Positions 1 to 4,973 of a stretch of DNA of 5,419 nucleotides are shown piece by piece; position 1 is the first letter of the stretch, and each line of letters starts with the position of its first letter. Below the pieces are notes generated by a model. That model saw only the letters and a program-made list of their open reading frames with translations. It made no database searches and had not been told where the DNA came from. Source of the DNA: an uncultured Selenomonas sp. (lineage in GTDB: Bacteria > Bacillota > Negativicutes > Selenomonadales > Selenomonadaceae); the NCBI GenBank assembly GCA_947097535.1, contig CAMURM010000137.1, forward strand, positions 1 through 5,419, written 5' to 3'. Position numbers and translations under genes: made by a program.

Positions 1-203
1 ATCGGCAGCTCGCGCAGCACCTTCTCGACCGTCGGTATGCAGGCGAGCTTTTCATCCTCGCCAAAGATCGCACCCAGCGTGGCGTTCGTGATCTTCTCTG
101 CCCCATGCTCCTTCGCTGCCGCCGTCGCCGCGCCGCTCGCGGCAAAAATCACGTCGTTCAGAACCTTGTTTTCCGTATGCGATGCTGCCATCTTCGTGCT
201 CAT
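1..203 (-). CDS. Probable class I/II PLP-dependent aminotransferase (aspartate/aromatic type), N-terminal fragment
   Basis: This is the first 67 codons of a gene that continues past the left edge. Translation starts at ATG 203-201 and gives MSTKMAASHTENKVLNDV and onward, with no stop. A GGGAGG ribosome binding site at 215-220 lies 11 bases upstream. A second in-frame ATG (codon 5, 191-189) is further from that site, so I prefer the first. The segment reading NATLGAIFGEDEKL, followed by a PTVEKVLRELP stretch, resembles the N-terminus of fold-type I aminotransferases annotated as aspartate/tyrosine aminotransferases. There the NATIG-like motif precedes the substrate-contacting region. The PLP lysine and other catalytic residues lie outside the window, so the family is recalled from similarity and not proven. 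The gene lies 84 bases downstream of lysC on the same strand, with no terminator hairpin and no convincing promoter between them, so the two are probably co-transcribed. A role in amino acid metabolism near aspartate would fit. The exact substrate cannot be told. Confidence 0.6.
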   Translation of the reverse strand, partial: MSTKMAASHTENKVLNDVIFAASGAATAAAKEHGAEKITNATLGAIFGEDEKLACIPTVEKVLRELP

Positions 204-287
204 TTTATATGAAGCCTCCCACTTGCCATGTTTCCTGCGGAATCACCGGATGTATCGGCGCTCCCTTATTTCTTCATCAAGTCCCGC

Positions 288-776
288 TCAGCCGCGCGGA
301 AAGAACTCGTCGTGGATCGCGTTCGCCGCTTCCTTGAGCTTGTCCTTCGTGATCAGGCAGGAAATGCTGATTTCCGACGTGCTGATGATGTCGATGTTGA
401 CGTCCGCCTTCTGCAGGGCTCCGAACATGCGCGCCGCGATGCCGGGGTTGCCGAGCATGCCGACGCCGACGATGGAAACCTTCGCGACGTTCTCCTCGAC
501 GAGAACCGATACGGCATTGAGCTTCTTCTTGACGTCCTCGACGATCTCACGCGCCGTCTCCAGATCGTCGACGGCAACGGTGAAGACCATGTCCGTCACG
601 TTACGCTCCAAGTTCCGCACGCTCTGCACGATCATGTCCACGCTCACATTGGCGTCAGCCAGCGCGGAAAAGAGGGAATGTGCAACCCCCGGCTGGTTCG
701 GCACGCCCATGACGGCGAGCTTCGCCACCTTATCGTCGTGCGCCAGCCCCCTGATTTCAAAATCCTTCTCTTCCAT
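288..776 (-). CDS. lysC: Nested in-frame lysC beta subunit (ACT regulatory region only), predicted internal translation start
   Basis: Inside lysC, codon 248 is an ATG (776-774) preceded at 8 bases by GGGAGG (785-790). Translation from here gives a 162-residue protein beginning MEEKDFEIRGLAHDD. It contains both ACT domains and none of the kinase domain. In B. subtilis, aspartokinase II is made of a 408-residue alpha chain and a beta chain of about 163 residues, translated from an in-phase internal start of the same gene. The position, the length and the domain boundary here match that arrangement closely. The beta chain would assemble with alpha in an alpha2-beta2 enzyme and take part in effector binding. 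That the internal site is used here is inference from the ribosome binding site and the precedent. Confidence 0.72.
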   Translation of the reverse strand: MEEKDFEIRGLAHDDKVAKLAVMGVPNQPGVAHSLFSALADANVSVDMIVQSVRNLERNVTDMVFTVAVDDLETAREIVEDVKKKLNAVSVLVEENVAKVSIVGVGMLGNPGIAARMFGALQKADVNIDIISTSEISISCLITKDKLKEAANAIHDEFFPRG

Positions 777-1517
777 TGTATAAGCCTCCCTGATCATCGT
801 GCCGGTTTTCTCGGTAAACGTCGAGCGTACATGGATGGGGATGCCGAAGTGCTTGCCCATCTCCACGGAGCGCGGCTGCATGACGCCCGCGCCGAGACGC
901 GCCATCTCAAGCATCTCGTCGTATGTGATCTCCTGCATCTTGCGCGCGCCCTCGACGAGACGCGGGTCGGCGGAATAAATGCCGTCCACATCGGTGAAGA
1001 TCTCGCAGCTGTCCGCCTTGAGCGCGCCGGCAAGCGCCACCGCCGACGTATCGGAGCCGCCGCGCCCAAGCGTCACGGGATCGCCGAAGGAGTCAGCGCC
1101 CTGGAAGCCTGCAACGACGACGATATTTCCCTCATTGAGCGCTTCCTCGACGCGCTTCGGCTCAATGCCTACGATGCGCCCCTTCGTATGCACGGAGTTC
1201 GTGCCCATGCCGACCATCGCGCCCGTCAAGGAAATCGCCTTATGCCCCATCGAGCAGAACGCCATCGCCAAGAGCGCGATGGAAACTTGCTCGCCCGTCG
1301 TCAACAGCATGTCCATTTCACGCGCATAATGGTACGGATTTTTGTCTATGCCGCGCGCCAGCTCGATGAGATCATCGGTCGTATCTCCCATGGCGGAGAC
1401 GACGACAACGACCTTGTCCTCGGGCTTCATGCCATCGAGGACACGCCGCGCCACCGCTTTGATTTTTTCCGTAGTGGCAACCGAGCTGCCGCCAAACTTC
1501 TTTACGATCAGAGCCAT
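288..1517 (-). CDS. lysC: Aspartate kinase (aspartokinase), monofunctional, with two C-terminal ACT domains
   Basis: The enzyme phosphorylates L-aspartate with ATP to form 4-aspartyl phosphate. This is the first cytoplasmic step toward lysine, diaminopimelate, methionine and threonine. The 409-residue product is close to the 408 residues of B. subtilis aspartokinase II. The amino-acid kinase domain covers about residues 1-245: the nucleotide-binding KFGGSS at 7-12, TTGEQ at 73-77, GRGGSDTSA at 151-159 and TDVDGIYSADPR at 175-186. Two ACT domains follow, about 264-340 (with a VPNQPGVA turn) and 345-405 (with GNPGIAARMF and the conserved STSEIS at 380-384). They bind the feedback-inhibiting amino acid, usually lysine alone or lysine plus threonine. 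Which one applies here cannot be read from the sequence. The ATG at 1517-1515 has an AGGAGG site 5 bases upstream. The leader is only about 100 nt. An in-frame internal start at codon 248 probably makes a separate beta subunit. It is the first gene of a probable operon with the aminotransferase downstream. Confidence 0.97.
   Translation of the reverse strand: MALIVKKFGGSSVATTEKIKAVARRVLDGMKPEDKVVVVVSAMGDTTDDLIELARGIDKNPYHYAREMDMLLTTGEQVSIALLAMAFCSMGHKAISLTGAMVGMGTNSVHTKGRIVGIEPKRVEEALNEGNIVVVAGFQGADSFGDPVTLGRGGSDTSAVALAGALKADSCEIFTDVDGIYSADPRLVEGARKMQEITYDEMLEMARLGAGVMQPRSVEMGKHFGIPIHVRSTFTEKTGTMIREAYTMEEKDFEIRGLAHDDKVAKLAVMGVPNQPGVAHSLFSALADANVSVDMIVQSVRNLERNVTDMVFTVAVDDLETAREIVEDVKKKLNAVSVLVEENVAKVSIVGVGMLGNPGIAARMFGALQKADVNIDIISTSEISISCLITKDKLKEAANAIHDEFFPRG
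785..790 (-). promoter_or_regulatory. Internal ribosome binding site for the lysC beta subunit
   Basis: The minus strand reads GGGAGG here, 8 bases before the in-frame ATG at 776-774. It falls within codons for the MIREAYTM stretch that links the kinase domain to the ACT region. Its strength and spacing are as good as those of ordinary gene starts in this window, which is why the nested start is taken seriously. Confidence 0.7.
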
Positions 1518-1522
1518 AACTT

Positions 1523-1528
1523 CCTCCT
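1523..1528 (-). promoter_or_regulatory. Ribosome binding site of lysC
   Basis: The minus strand reads AGGAGG, 5 bases before the lysC ATG at 1517. It fixes the start at this ATG, so the enzyme begins MALIVKKFGG. It also overlaps the stop codon of a short leader reading frame (1586-1527), described under findings. Confidence 0.85.
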
Positions 1529-1546
1529 AGATTGCCCATCGACAAG

Positions 1547-1571
1547 AAAAATGTCCCGAGCAAAAATGTCC
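1547..1571 (-). repeat. Tandem direct repeat in the lysC leader
   Basis: The 10-base unit AAAAATGTCC (plus strand) occurs at 1547-1556 and again at 1562-1571, a 15-base period. On the transcribed minus strand it reads GGACATTTTT twice. It lies between the predicted lysC transcription start and the ribosome binding site. Next to it, at 1577-1588, is a near-palindrome, GAATG-GT-CATTC. These could be operator or RNA-binding elements, but no regulator is recognised from the motif. Confidence 0.5.
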
Positions 1572-1625
1572 TTTGAGAATGGTCATTCGTTACAAAATCT
1601 CAAGAAATGAGCTTGACCGCCTTAT

Positions 1626-1654
1626 ATTATACAAGAATTTCATGTCCACGTCTA
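1626..1654 (-). promoter_or_regulatory. Predicted sigma-70/sigma-A promoter of lysC
   Basis: The minus strand has a perfect -10 TATAAT at 1631-1626. A weak -35, TAGACG, lies at 1654-1649 with a 17-base spacer. Transcription would start near 1619, giving a leader of about 100 nt before lysC. The -35 matches TTGACA poorly, so help from the A-rich tract upstream or from an activator is possible. Confidence 0.6.
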
Positions 1655-1698
1655 GCGAGAAACAAAAAAATACAAAATGCGCAACGCGAAAAAAATCA
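1655..1698. promoter_or_regulatory. A-tract-rich spacer between divergent promoters
   Basis: This AT-rich stretch separates the -35 regions of the divergent lysC and copper-receptor promoters. It holds A-tracts at 1664-1670, 1674-1677 and 1689-1695. Such sequence can act as an UP element for the RNA polymerase alpha subunit or bend the DNA. It is clearly unlike the GC-rich coding DNA on either side. A function is inferred from composition and position only. Confidence 0.35.
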
Positions 1699-1727
1699 TT
1701 GTTGCTCATGGAAAATTATGCTATACT
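1699..1727 (+). promoter_or_regulatory. Predicted extended -10 promoter of the copper receptor gene
   Basis: The -10 TATACT at 1722-1727 is preceded by TGC, making an extended -10 (TGnTATACT). A partial -35, TTGTTG, lies at 1699-1704 with a 17-base spacer. Transcription would start near 1734, about 35 nt before the ATG at 1769, just ahead of or within the Fur-like site. Confidence 0.6.
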
Positions 1728-1736
1728 CCATTAGAA

Positions 1737-1755
1737 TATATTTATTATCATTTTC
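1737..1755 (+). promoter_or_regulatory. Fur-box-like operator candidate upstream of the TonB-dependent receptor
   Basis: This 19-mer matches the classical Fur box (GATAATGATAATCATTATC) at 14 of 19 positions, including an uninterrupted ATCATT. It sits between the predicted -10 and the ribosome binding site, where a bound repressor would block transcription. TonB-dependent receptors are commonly Fur-controlled. The region is AT-rich, which raises the chance of a fortuitous match, so this is only a candidate. A copper- or zinc-responsive regulator could act here instead. Confidence 0.42.
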
Positions 1756-1762
1756 AAGGAGG
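1756..1762 (+). promoter_or_regulatory. Ribosome binding site deciding the receptor start
   Basis: AAGGAGG lies 6 bases before the ATG at 1769. It sets the true start at 1769, although the frame is open back to an ATG at 1607. The 54 extra codons upstream would overlap the promoter region and would bury the signal peptide. Confidence 0.9.
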
Positions 1763-1768
1763 ATTCTT

Positions 1769-3856
1769 ATGAACTCGTGGAAGCATTCATGCCGTCTGCT
1801 CTCCTTCGCAGGCGCCGTGACATTCGGCGTTCTCTCGGGCTTCTTTGCGCAGGCGGCAGCCGCACCTGCACCCGAATCACAGGGAGAAGGCGCCGTGGAC
1901 AAGCGCGATACGCAAACGACCTTCGTCCTCGATGAAATCATCGTCACTGCCAACCGCAGCCGCGAGCCGCTGACACTCGACACCGATCCCAAGCGCCCGC
2001 GCCAGCCCGTGCCGGCGGCGGACGGCGGCGGCTACCTGAAGAACCTGCCAGGCTTCTCCCTCGTGCGCAAGGGAGGCATCAGTGGCGATCCCATGCTGCG
2101 CGGCATGGGCGGCACGCGCCTGAACGTACGCATGGACGGCGGCAACATGTTCGGCGGTTGCCCAGGGCGCATGGATCCGACGACTACCTACGCTTTTCCC
2201 GAAACGTTCAGCCGCATCATCGTGCGCAAGGGGCCGCAAAGCGTGCGCGACGGCGCGAGCATCGCCGGCACCGTTCTCTTTGAACGCGAAACGAAGCGCT
2301 TTCAAGAGCCGGGTATACAGGGCAATGCGATCCTCACGTTTGGCAGCAGCCACCGCTTCGACGATCTTCTTGATGTCACAGCGGGCGACAAGAGTGGCTA
2401 TGTGCGCTTCATCCAGACACGCAACTACGCTGACGACTACGCCGACGGCAGCGGCAAGCGCATCCATTCGGGCTACGGACGCTATAGCTTGTCGGGCATC
2501 GTCGGTCTCACGCCGGACCAGGACACCCTGCTTGAGCTTGCCTACGACATGAGCCGCGGCCATGCAAAATTCGCCCACGCCATGATGGACGGCAGTCAGT
2601 TCGACCGCGACAGTTGGACATTCAAGTACCAACGCGCCAACCTCTCTCCCGTCGTCACGAACCTCGATGTGACGTTCCACCACGCCGTCATCGATCACAT
2701 CATGGACAACTATTCGCTGCGCCCTGCGGGAAAGATGGGCACGGACGTCAAGCGCACGCAGTACGGCGTCCGCGCCATCGCGGAGCTTGTCTTTACGCCG
2801 CGCAGCACGGGCGCTTTCGGCTTCGAGCTGCAAAATCAGGAACATGCCTTTGCCAGTGCCTTCAAGAACCGCCCCATCGGATCCTTTCGCGATGATATGG
2901 GCATCCGCTCCTTCGGCGTATTCTTCGAACATGATTACCGCCTGCACCCGCGCACCTATCTGCACAGTGGCATCCGCTACGATCGCGTGACGAACGACTA
3001 TCACAACTATTCGGCTTACAACATGATGGGCAGAAAGACGATGGATCTCGTACCGGGCGAAACCGCCGACAACGCTTACAGCGGCTTCATCCGTTACGAG
3101 TACGACTACGCCTCCCTCCCCCTGACCTTCTACGTCGGGCTTGGCCACGCAGAGCGTCCCGCCGATTATTGGGAGTCCTTCCAGACGTGGAAGGCGCACA
3201 GCAATCGTGTGAACGGACAGACCGCTTCGCCGGACGCCTCTCGTCCGAGCCGTGAGCGCAATACGCAGCTCGACCTTGGCTGGCTCTACGCACGCGGACA
3301 GGATCACGGCAGCCTTTCCTTCTTCTACTCGCATATCAACGACTTCATCCTGCGTCTGCCGTCGAGCGCTTACGGCAACGTAGACGCGCGTCTCTACGGC
3401 ATGGAAGCGGAATATACACACAGCTTCTCGCCGCAATGGTCCGTGACGGGCACGCTTTCCTTCACACATGGCAACGACACGACAAACAATGCTCCGCTGC
3501 CGCAGATCGCACCGCTCGAAGGAAGCCTCTCGACGAAATATCACCAGGGCAAATGGGAAGCGAACCTTCTCTGGCGTCTAGTCGACAAGCAGAACCGCTA
3601 TCGTGCGGGGTACGGCAGCGAAACGGGCATCGACCACGGCCCGACGGGCGGCTTCGGCATCATTTCTGCAAGCTGCGCCTACCGTGCAAGCGACAACCTC
3701 GTTTTTTCCCTGGGCGTCGACAATCTTTTCAACAAGAATTACGCCGAGTTCGTCAGCTACAACGAGGCCGCCATCAGCAACCTCGGCATCACCGCCCACG
3801 ACCATATCAATGAGCCAGGCAGAACCTTCTGGTTCAAGACAAACTATCAGTTCTGA
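1769..3856 (+). CDS. oprC: TonB-dependent outer-membrane copper receptor, OprC/NosA family
   Basis: This 695-residue outer-membrane protein should import copper (or a copper complex) using energy passed from TonB-ExbB-ExbD. Residues 1 to about 30 form a signal peptide (K5 and R9, hydrophobic 10-26, then AQA for cleavage). A Ton box, DEIIVTA, lies at 55-61. The plug covers about 75-175, with GDPMLRGMGGTRLNV, then GGCPGRMDP, then the conserved FPETFSRI and KGPQSV segments and a GTVLFER end. The rest is the 22-strand barrel, with a NEPGRTFWFK motif and a terminal Phe typical of barrel assembly. C131 and M135 form the CxxxM motif that, as I recall, binds copper in Pseudomonas aeruginosa OprC (CPGRM). 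H270-A-M272 is a candidate for its HxM partner, although the spacing from the Cys is shorter than I recall for OprC. Met pairs at 272-273 and 419-420 may add ligands. The gene is transcribed alone, divergent from lysC. No tonB, exbB or ABC transporter gene lies beside it in this window. A heme or siderophore substrate is less likely. Confidence 0.88.
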   Translation: MNSWKHSCRLLSFAGAVTFGVLSGFFAQAAAAPAPESQGEGAVDKRDTQTTFVLDEIIVTANRSREPLTLDTDPKRPRQPVPAADGGGYLKNLPGFSLVRKGGISGDPMLRGMGGTRLNVRMDGGNMFGGCPGRMDPTTTYAFPETFSRIIVRKGPQSVRDGASIAGTVLFERETKRFQEPGIQGNAILTFGSSHRFDDLLDVTAGDKSGYVRFIQTRNYADDYADGSGKRIHSGYGRYSLSGIVGLTPDQDTLLELAYDMSRGHAKFAHAMMDGSQFDRDSWTFKYQRANLSPVVTNLDVTFHHAVIDHIMDNYSLRPAGKMGTDVKRTQYGVRAIAELVFTPRSTGAFGFELQNQEHAFASAFKNRPIGSFRDDMGIRSFGVFFEHDYRLHPRTYLHSGIRYDRVTNDYHNYSAYNMMGRKTMDLVPGETADNAYSGFIRYEYDYASLPLTFYVGLGHAERPADYWESFQTWKAHSNRVNGQTASPDASRPSRERNTQLDLGWLYARGQDHGSLSFFYSHINDFILRLPSSAYGNVDARLYGMEAEYTHSFSPQWSVTGTLSFTHGNDTTNNAPLPQIAPLEGSLSTKYHQGKWEANLLWRLVDKQNRYRAGYGSETGIDHGPTGGFGIISASCAYRASDNLVFSLGVDNLFNKNYAEFVSYNEAAISNLGITAHDHINEPGRTFWFKTNYQF

Positions 3857-3877
3857 AACAGATTCCCTATCTCCGCA

Positions 3878-3924
3878 AACGAGAAAATCCCGCAGATCAC
3901 ATCGCTCTGCGGGATTTTCTCGTT
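3878..3924. terminator. Bidirectional intrinsic terminator after the copper receptor
   Basis: A perfect inverted repeat has 19-base arms (3878-3896 and 3906-3924) around a 9-base loop. The inner stem is GC-rich (CCCGCAGA with TCTGCGGG). The outer arm supplies a T-rich tail (ATTTTCTCGTT) after the stem. Because the arms are exact complements, the same stem and tail appear on the minus strand. It begins 22 bases after the receptor stop codon and should insulate it from the downstream pseudouridine synthase. Confidence 0.85.
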
Positions 3925-3946
3925 CGCTCCGCTTCATCGCGCTGCA

Positions 3947-3976
3947 TGGACAAAATCGCCCGATCTGTGCTATATT
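3947..3976 (+). promoter_or_regulatory. Predicted extended -10 promoter of the pseudouridine synthase gene
   Basis: TGGACA at 3947-3952 (5 of 6 matches to TTGACA) is followed after 18 bases by TATATT at 3971-3976, which is preceded by TGC. Transcription would start near 3983, only about 15 nt before the ATG. The leader would then hold little beyond the ribosome binding site AAGGAAG (3984-3990). Confidence 0.6.
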
Positions 3977-3997
3977 GCGGGAAAAGGAAGTGATTGC

Positions 3998-4927
3998 ATG
4001 GGAAAGACGCGGCTTGTCGTGCCGGAAGGACTTGCTTGTATGGCGCTTCGGGAGTTTCTGCAAAGGGAATGCGGCTTCTCCACGACACTCTGGAAGAAAC
4101 TGCGGCGTTCGGGCACATTCTCGCTGAACGGACTCCCTGCCAACGCCGCACGAACCCACATCAAAAGCGGCGATGAACTTTGCTGGCATCTGGCGGAGGA
4201 GAGCCGCATCGTGCCCGCAAACATCCCGCTCGACATCCGCTACGAGGACGATTCCCTCCTCGTCGTCAACAAGCCGCCCGGCATGCTCGTCCATCCGACG
4301 GGCGGCGAGCACAGCCATACGCTCGCCAACGCCGTGCTCTTCCACTACGAAAGGCGCGGCGAGCAGCACGCCTTCCATCCCGTACACCGCCTCGACCGAC
4401 AGACGAGCGGGCTCGTGCTCATCGCCAGGGAACCGCATGTGCAGCACCGCCTCGCCGCACCCGACAGCGCAGGTATGGCGCGCATCTACCTCGCTGCCAT
4501 AGAAGGCGCACTGCCCGAGCCGCGCGGCACGATCGATCTGCCGATCGCGCGCCGCCCCGGCAGCATCATCGAGCGCATGGTCTCGCCAGAGGGCAAGCGG
4601 GCCGTCACGCACTATGTGACGCTCTGTCAAGCTGACGGGCTGTCGCTTCTCGCACTGCGGCTCGCGACGGGGCGCACGCATCAGATCCGCGTCCACCTCG
4701 CGCACCTCGGCTTCCCGCTCCTCGGCGACGATCTCTACGGCGGCCGTACAGAGCGCCTCGCGCGTCAGGCGCTGCACGCGCATTGCCTCTGCCTTCGTCA
4801 GCCGCTCTCGGGCGAAGAGCTCACCGTCCGCGCACCCCTGCCCTCGGATATGGCAGCCCTTTTCCCGAAAATCGCCACAGATTTTCTCTTTTCACAAAAG
4901 ATTCATGACGCTTTCATTAAATTATGA
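3998..4927 (+). CDS. RluA/RluD-family RNA pseudouridine synthase
   Basis: The enzyme isomerises specific uridines in structured RNA, usually 23S rRNA or tRNA, to pseudouridine in the cytoplasm. The 309-residue product has the normal length for the family. Residues about 10-70 look like an S4-type RNA-binding domain (REFLQRECGFS, then KLRRSGTFSLNG and KSGDEL). The catalytic domain follows: VNKPPGMLVHP at 90-100, the signature HRLDRQTSGL at 130-139 with the catalytic Asp at 133, and RLATGRTHQIRVHLAHLG at 221-238 followed by GD. All expected motifs are intact. The target uridines cannot be assigned, because RluA, RluC, RluD and the YlyB/YhcT/YjbO paralogs share these motifs. The ATG at 3998 has AAGGAAG 7 bases upstream. 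The gene appears to have its own promoter, and a terminator isolates it from the receptor gene. Its last codons and stop are shared with the promoter of the aldolase gene. Confidence 0.93.
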   Translation: MGKTRLVVPEGLACMALREFLQRECGFSTTLWKKLRRSGTFSLNGLPANAARTHIKSGDELCWHLAEESRIVPANIPLDIRYEDDSLLVVNKPPGMLVHPTGGEHSHTLANAVLFHYERRGEQHAFHPVHRLDRQTSGLVLIAREPHVQHRLAAPDSAGMARIYLAAIEGALPEPRGTIDLPIARRPGSIIERMVSPEGKRAVTHYVTLCQADGLSLLALRLATGRTHQIRVHLAHLGFPLLGDDLYGGRTERLARQALHAHCLCLRQPLSGEELTVRAPLPSDMAALFPKIATDFLFSQKIHDAFIKL

Positions 4928-4933
4928 TATAAT
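4905..4933 (+). promoter_or_regulatory. Predicted strong promoter of the aldolase gene, overlapping the upstream stop codon
   Basis: A perfect -10 TATAAT (4928-4933) is preceded by TGA (4925-4927), giving an extended -10. The -35 ATGACG lies at 4905-4910 with a 17-base spacer and matches TTGACA at 4 positions. The -35 and spacer are within the 3' end of the pseudouridine synthase gene, and its TGA stop provides the extended -10 TG. Transcription would start near 4940, about 34 nt before the aldolase ATG. This suits a highly expressed glycolytic gene. Confidence 0.7.
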
Positions 4934-4959
4934 AGATTTGTCAATGGGTATCTATTTAC

Positions 4960-4966
4960 AGGAGGT
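4960..4966 (+). promoter_or_regulatory. Ribosome binding site of the aldolase gene
   Basis: AGGAGGT lies 7 bases before the ATG at 4974 and complements the end of 16S rRNA very well. This is expected for an abundant enzyme and fixes the start. Confidence 0.9.
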
Positions 4967-4973
4967 TGAGATC

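Noticed and set aside
204..287. Separate promoter for the aminotransferase
   Set aside because: The best minus-strand candidate (TTGATG, 17 bases, CGATAC) has a poor -10. Close spacing to lysC without a terminator fits co-transcription better.
228..1610. A 460-codon open frame on the plus strand, antisense to lysC
   Set aside because: It lies wholly opposite a clear lysC with all family motifs. Its product is rich in Arg, His and Asp with no recognisable domain, as expected from GC-rich codon bias. No ribosome binding site was found at its start.
1518..1619. Lysine riboswitch (L box) upstream of lysC
   Set aside because: The leader predicted from the promoter is only about 100 nt, too short for the roughly 170-nt or longer lysine aptamer plus an expression platform. 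I see no multi-helix layout or terminator. A start further upstream would place the leader inside the divergent promoter region.
1607..1768. N-terminal extension of the receptor to the ATG at 1607
   Set aside because: The extension has no ribosome binding site and covers the predicted promoters. It would also put 54 residues ahead of a clear signal peptide. The ATG at 1769 has AAGGAGG at 6 bases.
1877..3544. A 555-codon open frame on the minus strand, antisense to the receptor
   Set aside because: Its composition (Ala, Arg, Val, His rich) is that of a mirror frame of a GC-rich gene. There is no family motif, and the opposite strand encodes a complete TonB-dependent receptor.
3578..4783. A 401-codon minus-strand open frame spanning the receptor end, the terminator and the pseudouridine synthase
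   Set aside because: It crosses a strong terminator hairpin and two real genes on the other strand and has no recognisable domain.
4867..4886. Hairpin GAAAATC...GATTTTC near the end of the pseudouridine synthase gene as a terminator
   Set aside because: The stem is only 7 bp, AT-rich and inside the coding sequence, without a clean T-run. It is likely chance.
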